Positions 1-8,707 of a stretch of 64,000 bases of DNA are shown here, in pieces. The DNA lies in the NCBI RefSeq assembly GCF_001896135.2, contig NZ_MPOH02000005.1:176231-240230 (forward strand), given 5' to 3'. Both the position numbers and the translations under genes were made by a program. Below the pieces are notes generated by a model. The model had not been told where the DNA came from and searched no databases. It worked only from the letters and a program-made list of their open reading frames with translations. Position 1 is the stretch's first letter, and each line of letters opens with the position of its first letter. This stretch comes from Streptomyces phaeoluteigriseus. GTDB lineage: Bacteria; Actinomycetota; Actinomycetes; Streptomycetales; Streptomycetaceae.

Positions 1-1
1 C

Positions 2-1258
2 CGGCCGCCCACCCGGCCCGCCCGCCCCTGGCCCGCCGACCCGGCCTCCGAACGCGTCCCCGAGCACACGGCCGCCCAGCTCTACGACGAGCGCTGGATG
101 TTCCACGGCCCGGCGTTTCAGGGCGTCACGGACCTCACCGCGATCGGCGACCGGCATGTCCGGGGCGTGATCACGACGCCACCCGCGCCCGGCGCCCTGC
201 TGGACAACGTAGGCCAGCTCCTCGGCTACTGGATCATGGCGACCCGCACGGCCCGGACCGTCGTGTTCCCGGTCGGCATGCGCGAGATGCGTTTCCACGG
301 GCCGCACCCGGCGCCCGGCACCGAGGTGGCGTGCCTGGTGCGGATCACCTCGCTCACCGACACCCTTCTGGCGGCCGACGTCCAGCTGACCGTCGACGGC
401 ACGGTGTGGGCGGAGCTGTACGGCTGGCAGGACCGCCGCTTCGACAACGACCCGAAGACCCGTCCGGTCGAGCGCTTCCCGGAGCGCAACACGCTCTCCG
501 AGGCCCGGCCGGGCGGCTGGTCGCTGCTGCACGAGCGCTGGCCCGACCTGGCGTCCCGCGAGCTGATCATGCGCAACTCGCTGGCCGGGCCGGAACGCGT
601 CCGGTACGCGGAACACGCCCCGCGCGGCCGCCGGCAGTGGCTGCTGGGCCGGATCGCCGTCAAGGACGCCGTACGGCAGTGGCTTTGGGACCAGGGTGAG
701 GGGCCCGTCTTCCCGGCCGAGCTGCGGGTGCACAACGACGAGGCGGGCCGACCGTACGTCACCGGGGTGCACGGCCGGGTCCTGCCGCCGCTGGACGTGT
801 CGCTGGCGCACTGCGCCGAGGCGGGCGTCGCGATCGTGCGGCCCCACACCCCCGGGCCGGGTCCCGGCATCGACATCGAGGAGGTCACCGAGCGCACCCC
901 GCAGACCGTGGCCACCGCCCTGGGCCCGGACGAGCTGCGGTTGCTGCGGACCCTGGTGTCCGACGGGTCCGACGGGTCCGACGGGTCCGACGGGTCCGAG
1001 GGGCTGTGGTTCACCCGCTTCTGGGCGGCGAAGGAGGCCGTCGCGAAGGCGGAGGGCACCGGGTTCGGCGGGCGGCCACGGGACTTCGCCGTCCTCGACG
1101 CCACCCCGGCCGGCGACCGGCTGACCGTCGCGGGCCGTCTGGAACGCGCCTACACCGTGCACTGCGCCCCGGCCGTCAACCCGCCCCACCTGCCGGACCG
1201 CACCTATGCCGTGGCCTGGACGACGGGTCCCGTCGAAGCGAAGGAGTACGACCGATGA
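2..1258 (+). CDS. C-terminal part of a type I PKS/PUFA-like synthase: dehydratase plus phosphopantetheinyl transferase (5' end outside window)
   Basis: The frame is open to the left edge, so the start lies outside the window. The first part carries the hotdog-dehydratase motif HGPAFQG (about base 103), as in the DH domains of polyketide, PUFA and enediyne synthases. The last ~200 residues form a 4'-phosphopantetheinyl transferase with GIDIEEV (Mg-binding acidic pair) and WAAKEAVAKAEG (WxxKEAxxK). A DH-PPTase C-terminus is known from enediyne PKSs and related iterative synthases; the built-in PPTase would arm the synthase's own ACP and probably the free ACP encoded next, whose ATG overlaps this stop (ATGA). 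The usual enediyne companion genes are not visible, so I infer a PUFA/glycolipid-type synthase rather than an enediyne. A DGS repeat sits between the two PPTase motifs. Confidence 0.8.
   Translation, partial: RPPTRPARPWPADPASERVPEHTAAQLYDERWMFHGPAFQGVTDLTAIGDRHVRGVITTPPAPGALLDNVGQLLGYWIMATRTARTVVFPVGMREMRFHGPHPAPGTEVACLVRITSLTDTLLAADVQLTVDGTVWAELYGWQDRRFDNDPKTRPVERFPERNTLSEARPGGWSLLHERWPDLASRELIMRNSLAGPERVRYAEHAPRGRRQWLLGRIAVKDAVRQWLWDQGEGPVFPAELRVHNDEAGRPYVTGVHGRVLPPLDVSLAHCAEAGVAIVRPHTPGPGPGIDIEEVTERTPQTVATALGPDELRLLRTLVSDGSDGSDGSDGSEGLWFTRFWAAKEAVAKAEGTGFGGRPRDFAVLDATPAGDRLTVAGRLERAYTVHCAPAVNPPHLPDRTYAVAWTTGPVEAKEYDR
962..997 (+). repeat. In-frame 9-bp tandem repeat (4 copies) inside the PPTase domain
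   Basis: Four perfect copies of GACGGGTCC encode (DGS)4. They lie in the linker between the acidic metal-binding motif and the KEA helix of the phosphopantetheinyl transferase, so changes in copy number would keep the frame and probably be tolerated. Confidence 0.95.
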
Positions 1259-1572
1259 CCCCCCACACCTCCGTCACCGCCGACGAGCGGACCGTCCTCG
1301 CCGACCTCACCGAGCTGCTCGCCCGGCTCATGGAGGACGAGTACGGCCTCGACGACATCGAGATCGGCCCGGACACCACCTTCAACCGTGACCTGGAACT
1401 GGAGAGCATCGACCTCGTCACCCTGGCCGGGCTGCTCCAGGAGCGGTACGGCGACCGGGTCAACTTCGCCGAGTTCCTGGCCGGCATGGAGTTCGACGAG
1501 ATCATCGAGCTGACCGTCGGACGCCTCGTCGAGTACGTCGTGGCGAGCCTGCACGCCGCGGAGGCGAGCTGA
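1255..1572 (+). CDS. Acyl carrier protein
   Basis: A 105-residue phosphopantetheine-binding protein. The attachment serine is about residue 51 in LELESIDL, preceded by the acidic helix typical of ACPs. The ATG overlaps the stop of the upstream synthase by ATGA, implying translational coupling, and the next gene begins two bases after its stop. It is slightly longer than a stand-alone ACP (~80 residues) because of an N-terminal acidic helix. It probably carries the acyl or polyketide intermediate made by the upstream synthase and is primed by that protein's PPTase domain. Confidence 0.85.
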   Translation: MTPHTSVTADERTVLADLTELLARLMEDEYGLDDIEIGPDTTFNRDLELESIDLVTLAGLLQERYGDRVNFAEFLAGMEFDEIIELTVGRLVEYVVASLHAAEAS

Positions 1573-1574
1573 CC

Positions 1575-2387
1575 ATGGCCATGGTCGACACCGGCGCCGT
1601 CCGGTTGCACGTGCAGAGGATCGGCCCCCGCGACGGCCGGCCGGCCACCGCCACCGTGGTGCTGGTGCACGGCCTGCTCACCGACAGCCTGGCCAGCTAC
1701 TACTTCACCGTGGCCCCCGCGTTCGCCGCCGCGGGCCTGGACGTCGTCATGTACGACCTGCGCGGCCACGGCCGCAGCGCACGCCCCGCCGACGGTTACA
1801 CCCTCGACGACAACGTCGACGACCTGGAGGCGCTCCTCGACCGCCTCGCGGTGACCGGACCGGTGCACCTGGTCGGCAACTCCTACGGCGGGACGGTCGC
1901 GTTCGGCTACGCGGCCCGGCATCCCGAGCGGGCCGCGAGTGTCACCCTCATCGAGTCCGAACCGGCCACGCCCGCCTGGGCGGTGAAGCTGGGCGGCATC
2001 CTGGACCGGGTGGTGACGCAGCTCGCGCACAACGAGACCGACGCCATCGCCTGGATCACCGCGCACCGCGGCCACAACACCGCCCGGCTGGCCAGGGGCG
2101 CGGCCCGCCTCGCCCGCGACACCACCCTGGGACGGGACATCCCGGCCAGCCGGGTACTCACCGAGGAACAGATCACGGCGGTGCGCTGCCCGGTGCTCGG
2201 CGTGTACGGCGGCGACTCCGACCTCGCCGAACTGGCGCCCTGGCTCGAGGCGTCGCTGCCGGACTGCCGGACCGTGGTGATCCCGGGACACGAGCACTCG
2301 GTGCTGGTGGAGGCGGCCCCGGCGGTGGGCGGCCATGTACTGGCCCTGGTGCGCGAGGCGGAGCGGGCGGGGGCGGAGGTCCGATGA
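1575..2387 (+). CDS. Alpha/beta hydrolase, possible product-releasing esterase of the PKS operon
   Basis: 270 residues with an alpha/beta hydrolase fold: oxyanion VHGLLTDS (~31), nucleophile elbow GNSYGGT (Ser ~103), acid candidate in YGGDSDLAE (~215) and catalytic His in GHEHSV (~243). It has no signal peptide. It follows the ACP by two bases and overlaps the glycosyltransferase by ATGA, so it belongs to the same operon. A role in acyl release or ester hydrolysis of the synthase product is inferred from context only. A second in-frame ATG lies six bases downstream and could be the real start. Confidence 0.85.
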   Translation: MAMVDTGAVRLHVQRIGPRDGRPATATVVLVHGLLTDSLASYYFTVAPAFAAAGLDVVMYDLRGHGRSARPADGYTLDDNVDDLEALLDRLAVTGPVHLVGNSYGGTVAFGYAARHPERAASVTLIESEPATPAWAVKLGGILDRVVTQLAHNETDAIAWITAHRGHNTARLARGAARLARDTTLGRDIPASRVLTEEQITAVRCPVLGVYGGDSDLAELAPWLEASLPDCRTVVIPGHEHSVLVEAAPAVGGHVLALVREAERAGAEVR

Positions 2388-3544
2388 GCCGGTTCCTGTT
2401 CGTGGTACCGCCGTTGACCGGGCACATCAACCCGGCCGTGGGCGTGGCGGCCGAACTCGCCTGCCGCGGGCACCGGGTGGCGTGGGCGTGCTCCGATCCC
2501 GCGCTGGTCCGGCGGCTCGCGGGTGCGGGTGCCGAGGTGTTCGCGTGCGCCGGGGCGCCGGAAGGGACCCGGCCGCCCGAGCTGCGCGGGCCCGAGGCGC
2601 TGAGGTTCCTGTGGGAGTGGTATCTGCTGCCGCTCGCCGAGGCGATGGCACCGGGCGTGCGGGCGGCCGTCGGGGAGTTCCGGCCGGACGTGGTGGTCGC
2701 CGACCAGCAGGCCTTCGCGGGCGCGCTGGTCGCGGAACGGCTGGGGGTGCCGTGGGCGACCTCGGCGACCACCTCGGCCGAGTTCACCGATCCGCTGGCG
2801 GGACTGCCGAAGGTGCGGGAGTGGCTGCAGGAGCGGCTCGCGCTCCTGCGCGCCTCGGTCGGTGACCCGGCGGGCCGGACCGACCCGAGGTTCTCGCCGC
2901 ATCTGGTCCTCGCCTTCAGCGCGCCGGAGTTGGCCGGCCCCGCCGACGGCGTCCGCTGGGTGGGCCCTTCCGTCGCGGCCCGCCCCGCCGGGGCCGGTTT
3001 CCCCTGGGAGTGGCTCGACGCCGGGCGGACGACCGTACTGGTGACGCTGGGCACCGCGAACACCGACGTCGGCGCCCGTTTCCTCGACGTGTGCGTGCGG
3101 GCGCTGCGCGAACGGGCGGACCGGGTGCAGGGGGTGGTCGTCGACCCGGGCGGCACCCTGCGGGCGCCGGTCGACGACAAGGACGTACTGATCGTGCCGT
3201 CCGTGCCCCAACTCGCCCTGCTGGAGCGGGGAGTGGGCGCGGTGGTGTGCCATGCCGGGCACAACACGGTGTGCGAGGCCCTGTGGCACGGGGTCCCGCT
3301 GGTGGTGGCGCCCATCCGCGACGACCAGCCGGTGGTGGCCGGGCAGGTCGCGGACGCGGGGGCCGGGGTGCGGGTGCGGTTCGGCCGGGTCGACGCGCGT
3401 CGGCTGGGCGCGGCCCTCGACGCCGTACTGGACGGACCCGGCCACCGGGCGGCGGCCGAGCGGATCGGAGCCGCCTTCCGGGCGGCCGGCGGAACGCCCG
3501 CCGCCGCGGACCATCTCGAGGAGCTGGCCGGGGAGTTGCGATGA
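2384..3544 (+). CDS. MGT-family (GT1) glycosyltransferase
   Basis: 386 residues. The N-terminal acceptor domain begins with FLFVVPPLTGHINP, and the C-terminal nucleotide-sugar domain has the GT1 signature around HAGHNTVCEALWHGVPLVV followed by DDQPVVAGQV. This matches macrolide- and sterol-type glycosyltransferases that attach a sugar to a small hydrophobic acceptor. The start overlaps the hydrolase stop (ATGA), and its own stop overlaps the next ATG in the same way. In this operon it probably glycosylates the lipid or polyketide product. The exact sugar and acceptor cannot be read from the sequence. Confidence 0.88.
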   Translation: MSRFLFVVPPLTGHINPAVGVAAELACRGHRVAWACSDPALVRRLAGAGAEVFACAGAPEGTRPPELRGPEALRFLWEWYLLPLAEAMAPGVRAAVGEFRPDVVVADQQAFAGALVAERLGVPWATSATTSAEFTDPLAGLPKVREWLQERLALLRASVGDPAGRTDPRFSPHLVLAFSAPELAGPADGVRWVGPSVAARPAGAGFPWEWLDAGRTTVLVTLGTANTDVGARFLDVCVRALRERADRVQGVVVDPGGTLRAPVDDKDVLIVPSVPQLALLERGVGAVVCHAGHNTVCEALWHGVPLVVAPIRDDQPVVAGQVADAGAGVRVRFGRVDARRLGAALDAVLDGPGHRAAAERIGAAFRAAGGTPAAADHLEELAGELR

Positions 3545-4846
3545 ACGACGGGAGCGCGCCCATCGAGCGCGAGGAGACCGGGCCCATCCCTCGGGACGAG
3601 ACCGGGACCATCCCTCGGGACGAGACCGGGACCATCCCTCGGGACGAGACCGGGCTGACCGCCCGAAACGAGACCGGGCCCACCCCTCGGGACGAGACCC
3701 GGCCCGGCGGCCGGAACGGAATCGTGCCCACCGCTCGAGACGAGACCAAGCCCACCCTCGAAACGAGGCCGGGCCCGGCGACCGGAACCAGACCAGGCCC
3801 GCCGACCGGATCGCGGTGCTGCGGCCCGGCTACCAGGCCGATCTCGCCGCCGGCCCGGACCGCTTCTTCGAGCCCCGGCGCACCGACTGCCCTGGTGCGG
3901 CTCCGACCGGCTGACCACGCGGCTGCGCACCACGGACCTGCTCCAGCACAAGCCGGGCCGGTTCGTCCTGGACCGCTGCGAGGGCTGCGGGCACACCTTC
4001 CAGAACCCCCGGCTCAGCGCGGCGGGGCTGGAGTTCTACTACCGGGACTTCTACGACGGTCTCGGCGAGAAGAAGCTCGGCGACACCTTCGGCGGGCGCA
4101 CGCGGATGTACCGGGGGCGGGCCGAGTCGATGCTGCCGCACGACGCCGGGCCCAGGACGTGGCTGGACGTCGGCACGGGACACGGGCACTTCTGCGCGGT
4201 CGCGCGGGAGGTACTGCCGGGGACGGCGTTCGACGGGCTGGACTTCACCGACGGCGTCGAACTCGCCGAGCGGGAGGGCCGCGTGGAGCACGGCTACCGA
4301 GGGGCCTTCCCCGACCTCGCGCCCGAACTGGCCGGCCGGTACGACGTGGTGAGCATGTTCCACTACCTGGAGCACAGCACCGACCCCGACCGTGAACTGC
4401 GCGCCGCCCGGGAGGCCGTCCGGCCGGGCGGGCATCTCCTCATCGAGGTGCCGGACCCGGAGAGCCGGTACGCCCGCCTCCTGGGCCGCTGGTGGCTGCC
4501 GTGGCTCCAGCCGCAGCACCTGCACTTCGTGCCGGTGGCCAACCTGCGGGAACGGCTCGCGGACCTCGGGTTCACGGTGGTCGCGGAACAGCACGCCGAG
4601 CCGCACGACCCGGTGGACCTGCTGGCGGCCGTATGGCTGGCGCTGGACCACGCGGCGCCGCGCGAGGACGCGCCCTGGCTGCGGGAGCCGCCGAACGCGC
4701 TGCGCCGAACGCTGCGGGCCGCCCTGTTCCTCACCGGCGTGCCGGTGCTGGTCGCGGGCACGCTGCTCGACCGGTTCGCGGTCCGGCCGCTGTCGCACCG
4801 GCTGGGCCTGTCCAACGCCTACCGGATCGTGGCGCGGCGCGACTGA
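3541..4846 (+). CDS. Zinc-ribbon class I SAM methyltransferase with repeat-expanded N-terminus; reading frame broken twice
   Basis: The ATG overlaps the glycosyltransferase stop (ATGA), but the protein can only be followed by changing frame twice. Bases 3541 to ~3800 encode an 8-residue repeat. A second frame gives IAVLRPGYQADL up to DCP (3888-3893). A third frame continues WCGSDRL, a second CxxC (CEGCGH), the SAM motif LDVGTGHGHF (~4165) and the rest of the domain to 4846. Both steps equal one missing base; the second falls in TGCCCTGG, where one more C would restore CPWCG. The CxxC pairs form an N-terminal zinc ribbon as in sugar and natural-product C-methyltransferases. With both bases restored the protein is ~435 residues. 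Without correction, a product starting at GTG 3816 or ATG 4106 would be truncated. Confidence 0.75.
3574..3741 (+). repeat. 24-bp tandem repeat, about seven degenerate copies
   Basis: The unit begins GAGACCGGG and ends CGGGAC, encoding ETGTIPRD-like octapeptides in the frame of the ATG at 3541. Copies 1-3 are nearly identical and copies 4-7 are progressively diverged (ETGLTARN, ETGPTPRD, ETRPGGRN, GIVPTARD). It precedes the zinc ribbon of the methyltransferase and looks like a local expansion at the gene's 5' end. Confidence 0.9.
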
Positions 4847-4862
4847 GCGCGGGGCGGGGGCT

Positions 4863-4936
4863 GTGCGGGCGAGGGGCTGTGCGGGCGAAGGGCTGTGCGA
4901 GCGAAGGGGTGTGCAGGCCGAGGGGGTGTGCGGGCG
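4863..4936 (+). repeat. 16-bp intergenic tandem repeat
   Basis: About four to five copies of GTGCGGGCGAGGGGCT, with one 17-bp variant, lie between the methyltransferase stop and the next hydrolase. The rest of 4847-5034 shows no gene. Confidence 0.85.
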
Positions 4937-5034
4937 TCGGCGCCGTGTTACTTTCAGCCCGACCAATCGCCAGGATTCCTGTCAATGGCAGGCGATCAGG
5001 GCCTGGTGGCCGACGGTACGGCCCGACGAACGGA

Positions 5035-5985
5035 ATGCCCATGTCCCTCCTGGCCAGACCCGCGGTGGCGACCCGTGCCGCCAAGACGATGCAGGGCCTC
5101 ACCCGGCTGGCGAGCCGCCGCTCCGACGGGCCCGGTTCCACCGCCGCCCGGCAGGCCCGCTTCCCCGCCTACCCGCGTGACACCCGCGAGGCGACCGTGC
5201 CGACGTCCGTCGCCCCCGCCCCGGTCACGATCTACGCGCCCCCGGCCGGCACGGCCGCGTGGCCCCCGGTCCACGTCAACTTCCACGGCGGCGGCTACGT
5301 CATGTCGATGCCGGAGATCGACGACGCGCTCTGCCGGATCCTCGCCGTCGAGGCGGGGGTGGTCGTCGTCAACGTGAAGTACGTGGTCGCCCCGCAGCAC
5401 CCGTTCCCGGCCCCGCCGACGCAGGCGTACGACGTGGTCCGCTGGGTCGCCGAGCACGGCGCGGAACAGGGCTGGGACGGCGGCCGGCTGAGCGTCGGCG
5501 GGCAGAGCGCGGGCGGTGGGCTCGCCGCCGCCGTGGCCCGCCAGGCCCTGGAGCAGGGCGGTCCCCCGCTCACGCTCCAGGTGCTGCACTATCCCCCGCT
5601 GGACCTCGCGACCAGCGCCCGCGACAAGAAGGCGGCCGTCGCCAGGCCGATGCTGCGGCCCTGGATGGCGGAGGTCTTCGACACCTCGTACGTGCCGGAC
5701 CCGCGGCGCCGCGCCGACCGGCTGGTCTCGCCCGCCGGCGCCTCGGACACCGCCGATCTGCGGGGCATCGCCCCGGCGCTGGTCATCACGGCGGAGTACG
5801 ACCTGCTGCGCGCCGAGGCGGAACGCTACGCCCGGCGGCTGGCCGCGGCCGGCGCCCTGGTCGAGCACCACGAGGTCGCCGGGGCCGACCACGGCTATGA
5901 CACCCAGGACGACGAGAAGGCGCGCGCCACCTACCTCCTGATCGCCCGTCACCTGCGGCGGTCCGCGGCGCCCGACGTCTCCTGA
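5035..5985 (+). CDS. Alpha/beta hydrolase of the hormone-sensitive lipase family
   Basis: 316 residues from ATG 5035 (a second ATG at 5041 is equally possible; no strong ribosome site). It has the HSL hallmark HGGGY, the nucleophile in GQSAGGG, an acid in EYDLLRAEAERYA and the histidine in GADHGYD. The family hydrolyses short-chain esters and lactones; the substrate here is unknown. No signal peptide is evident. It stands ~190 bp from the PKS operon across a repeat tract and has no close partner, so I treat it as a single gene rather than a member of that operon. Confidence 0.88.
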   Translation: MPMSLLARPAVATRAAKTMQGLTRLASRRSDGPGSTAARQARFPAYPRDTREATVPTSVAPAPVTIYAPPAGTAAWPPVHVNFHGGGYVMSMPEIDDALCRILAVEAGVVVVNVKYVVAPQHPFPAPPTQAYDVVRWVAEHGAEQGWDGGRLSVGGQSAGGGLAAAVARQALEQGGPPLTLQVLHYPPLDLATSARDKKAAVARPMLRPWMAEVFDTSYVPDPRRRADRLVSPAGASDTADLRGIAPALVITAEYDLLRAEAERYARRLAAAGALVEHHEVAGADHGYDTQDDEKARATYLLIARHLRRSAAPDVS

Positions 5986-6016
5986 CGGACGCGGGCGCGA
6001 CGCGGAGGCCGTCCGG

Positions 6017-6235
6017 CTATCCGGCGGTTCCCGGCAGGGCGACGCCCAGCCTCTCGGCGCGTTCGCTCAGGTCGCGCCACAGCTTCGGCGCCACCGGAAT
6101 GCCCTTCTCGCCGCGATCGGCGGCCACCGCGGCGCTCCGCTCGCCCGGGTAGAACACGCCCTCCGCGCCCTCCGCGACGGGCAGGCCCTTGAGCGGACGC
6201 CGGCCACGGAAGCGACCGGACGCCGGCCACGGCAC
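6017..6235 (-). pseudogene. C-terminal remnant resembling malate/L-lactate dehydrogenase (Ldh family)
   Basis: A short frame whose last ~45 residues read EGVFYPGERSA then GEKGIPVAPKLWRDLSERA. This resembles the C-terminus of the Ldh/YiaK NAD(P)-dependent dehydrogenases (PGE...R...GIP...W...L). The ~250 residues expected upstream, including the catalytic His and NAD-binding region, are absent because the MFS gene ends 73 bp away. I interpret it as a deletion remnant lying downstream of the catabolic operon. It could also be a chance match of a spurious frame. Confidence 0.4.
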
Positions 6236-6307
6236 CTCTGCGGTGCGGTGGCCGGCGTCCGTGTCTCCCGCGGCGGCCGGGCAGCCCCTGACCGGCCGCC
6301 CGGCCGG

Positions 6308-7639
6308 TCAGTGTGCGGCCAGCTGCTGTTCGCGCGGGCCGTCCTGGGCGGCCGTCGGCGGGGTGCGCAGGGCCGCTGCCCCGATGAAGACCATGGACGA
6401 GACACCGGCCAGGGCGAAGGCGGTGAACCCCCAGTCGCCCTGGTTGGAGGCGAGGAGCTGGCCGCCGAGCCACGGGCCGAAGACGGCACCGAAGCGGCCC
6501 ATGCCGGAGGTCCAGCCGACGGCGGTGGCACGGTTGTCCGGGTTGGATCGGATGGACACCGTCGCGTAGATCATCGTCTGGGCGCTGTTGAGGAAGACGC
6601 CCGTGAGGAAGACGACGATCATCGTCACCGTCATCGGCATGTGCACGCTGAGCAGATACACGCCGACGGCGGTGAGCGCGAACCAGATCGCCGAGATTCG
6701 CGGGGCGCCGAAGCGGTCGGCGGCCCGGCCGGCGACCAGCATGCCCACGATGCCACCGAGGTTGAAGACGACCACGAACGACAGCGCGGAGCCCAGTTCG
6801 TAGCCCTCGGCGCGCATCAGGGTGGGCAGCCAGGTGGCGACGCCGTAGACGAGGAGCAGACCACCGAAGGAGGCCAGCCAGTACAGCAGCGTCTGGGTCC
6901 ACTCGCGACCGCGGAAGAGGGCCACCAGGTTGGCCCACCGCTCGCCCGGACCGGCCTTGGCCGACCTTGCGGCGGGCACCTCGACGTCGTAGCGGGCGGC
7001 GAGTGCGCGGGCCTCCTCGGTACGTCCCTTGGCGACGAGGAAGCTCAGCGACTCGGGCAGGAACCGGGCGAGGACCGGGGCGAACAGCAGCGGCAGCACG
7101 CACACCCAGAACGCGGCACGCCAGCCGACGGGCTCCACGAGCCACTTGGCGACGTAGGCGGAGAGGATGCCGCCGGCGTGGTGGGCGGTCATCAGCAGGC
7201 CGATGACGATGGCGCCGCGGCCACGCGGGGCGTAGTCGGAGACCATGCTGATCGCGGTCGGCAGCAGTCCGCCGAGGCCGACGCCGGCCAGGGTCCGGCC
7301 GAGGCCGAAGACGGCGACGCCGTCGGCGAGCGCGCACAGGCCCGAGGCCAGCGAGAACAGGGCCACACAGGAGACCATCAGCTTCTTGCGGCCGATCCGG
7401 TCGGCGATGGTGCCGGCGGCGAGCGCGCCGATCAGCATGCCGAAGGTGGCGTAGCTGCCGAGGTCGCCGGCCCGGTCCGGGGTGAGGCCGAAGGTTCCGG
7501 TCTCCAGCAGGTGCGGGAGGACCGAGCCGTAGATGAACATGTCCAGGCCGTCGAAGAGGACGGCCAGCCAGCAGAGACCGACGACCAGGAGGGCCAGTCT
7601 GCTGCCGCGGGCGGACAGCGGGGAGGGGGAGGAGGACAT
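6308..7639 (-). CDS. MFS transporter, aromatic acid:H+ symporter (AAHS) type
   Basis: 443 residues with 12 predicted membrane segments. Segment 1 carries LFDGLDMFIYG, the D-G-x-D motif of PcaK/BenK-type aromatic acid symporters, and the loop after segment 2 has ADRIGRKK. It is the last gene in a run of minus-strand catabolic genes, separated from the dioxygenase by 117 bp with its own promoter and operator. The start is supported by GAGAGGAAACAACG before the ATG. From its neighbours it most likely imports a hydroxylated benzoate such as gallate; protocatechuate is an alternative. Confidence 0.85.
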   Translation of the reverse strand: MSSSPSPLSARGSRLALLVVGLCWLAVLFDGLDMFIYGSVLPHLLETGTFGLTPDRAGDLGSYATFGMLIGALAAGTIADRIGRKKLMVSCVALFSLASGLCALADGVAVFGLGRTLAGVGLGGLLPTAISMVSDYAPRGRGAIVIGLLMTAHHAGGILSAYVAKWLVEPVGWRAAFWVCVLPLLFAPVLARFLPESLSFLVAKGRTEEARALAARYDVEVPAARSAKAGPGERWANLVALFRGREWTQTLLYWLASFGGLLLVYGVATWLPTLMRAEGYELGSALSFVVVFNLGGIVGMLVAGRAADRFGAPRISAIWFALTAVGVYLLSVHMPMTVTMIVVFLTGVFLNSAQTMIYATVSIRSNPDNRATAVGWTSGMGRFGAVFGPWLGGQLLASNQGDWGFTAFALAGVSSMVFIGAAALRTPPTAAQDGPREQQLAAH

Positions 7640-7673
7640 CGTTGTTTCCTCTCGTGCGGGCGGGGGTGCCCCG

Positions 7674-7730
7674 ACGCTAAGGACCCGCGAGGATTTTCGT
7701 CAACACTTTTGTCAACAATCTCATCGACAA
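7674..7730 (-). promoter_or_regulatory. Promoter and operator of the aromatic acid transporter
   Basis: On the minus strand a -35 TTGACG (7703-7698) is followed after 18 bp by TAGCGT (7679-7674), about 35 bp before the ATG. Overlapping and upstream are CGTCAACA, TTTGTCAACAAT (7708-7719) and CGACAAT. The core TTGTCAACAAT is identical to the core of the palindrome at the GntR gene's own promoter (12168-12179), so the FCD GntR protein probably binds here. Confidence 0.65.
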
Positions 7731-7756
7731 TGTGTGCGCCGGGGCCGCTGGGGCCG

Positions 7757-8707
7757 TTACGCGACCGGCGGGGTGCCGTGGGTGTGGAACGACGCGATGG
7801 TCTGCAGGCCCCATGCCTGGCCCTTCTTCCGCTCCTCCTCGGTCCAGGTGACCAGCGGCCAGTCGGGCGCCAGCACCAGGCGGGTGAGCGGGTTGCACAG
7901 TTCGATCCGGTTGCCGCCGGGCTCGTAGACGTACAGGAAGAAGGTCTGCTGGATGGCGTGCTTGTGCGGCCCCGTCTCGATGAACACGCCGCTGTCGATG
8001 GCGAGGTCGGCGGCGCGCAGGATGTCCTCGCGGGTGTCGGTCGCGAAGGCGATGTGGTGCAGCCGCCCGGCGCTGCCGGTCCAGTCCGAGGTGTAGACGA
8101 CGTCGTACGACTTGTCCGTGTACGTCAGCCAGCGTGCCGCGATCTTCCCGGTGTCGAGCCGGATCTGCTCGGTGGGCCGGGCGCCGAGGACGTCCTGCTG
8201 GAACTCGGCGTTGGCGAGGACATCGGCGGCGAGGAAGTTGACGTGGTCCAGGCGGCGTACGCCGACGCCCCGGTTGGGCTTGGCCTGCGGCTGGTTCTTC
8301 AGCGCCGGTTTCAGCTCCTCGGGGGCCCGGTAGTACTCGCTCTCCCAGTAGAGGGCGTGCTCGTGGCCGTCCGGGTCGGTGGTGACGTACAGCCTGCCGA
8401 GGCCGGGCTCGTCCTCCGCCCAGTGTCCGGTGCCGCCCGCCTCCTCGACCGCCTTCACCCGCCGCTGGAGCGCCTCCTCGCTGGAGGTGCGCAGGGCGAG
8501 CCGGCCGAGGCCGGGGGTGTCGCGGGCGGTGAGGACCAGGCTGTGGTGCTCGTAGTCGTCGAAGGTCCGCAGATAGACCGTGTCGCCGTCCCGCCCGTTG
8601 ACGGTGAGGCCCAGGTAGTCGGTGAAGAAGCCGACACTGGCGTCCAGGTCGGGGGTGAACAACTGGGCGTGGCCGATGTGCGCGATGTCGCCGAGCGGCG
8701 GAGTCAT
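7757..8707 (-). CDS. Type I (VOC superfamily) extradiol ring-cleavage dioxygenase
   Basis: 316 residues with two VOC modules, as in catechol 2,3-dioxygenases. The C-terminal module holds the Fe(II) triad: His155 in RLDHVNF, His217/218 in RLHHIAF and Glu269 in GNRIELCNP. A GGAGGTCAACG ribosome site precedes the ATG, which overlaps the upstream PrpF-type gene by ATGA. The family opens catecholic rings meta to the hydroxyls using O2. The neighbours encode only the steps after 4-oxalomesaconate, so the likely substrate is gallate or a close trihydroxybenzoate. Known gallate dioxygenases (GalA, DesB) are of the unrelated LigB type, which makes this assignment unusual. Confidence 0.85.
   Translation of the reverse strand: MTPPLGDIAHIGHAQLFTPDLDASVGFFTDYLGLTVNGRDGDTVYLRTFDDYEHHSLVLTARDTPGLGRLALRTSSEEALQRRVKAVEEAGGTGHWAEDEPGLGRLYVTTDPDGHEHALYWESEYYRAPEELKPALKNQPQAKPNRGVGVRRLDHVNFLAADVLANAEFQQDVLGARPTEQIRLDTGKIAARWLTYTDKSYDVVYTSDWTGSAGRLHHIAFATDTREDILRAADLAIDSGVFIETGPHKHAIQQTFFLYVYEPGGNRIELCNPLTRLVLAPDWPLVTWTEEERKKGQAWGLQTIASFHTHGTPPVA

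Noticed and set aside
962..997. Possible CRISPR-like or regulatory repeat
   Set aside because: Perfect in-frame 9-bp units with no spacers; simple coding repeat.
1..4846. Enediyne biosynthetic cluster
   Set aside because: Only the DH-PPTase end of the synthase resembles PksE; none of the usual companion genes is seen downstream, and the upstream part is outside the window.
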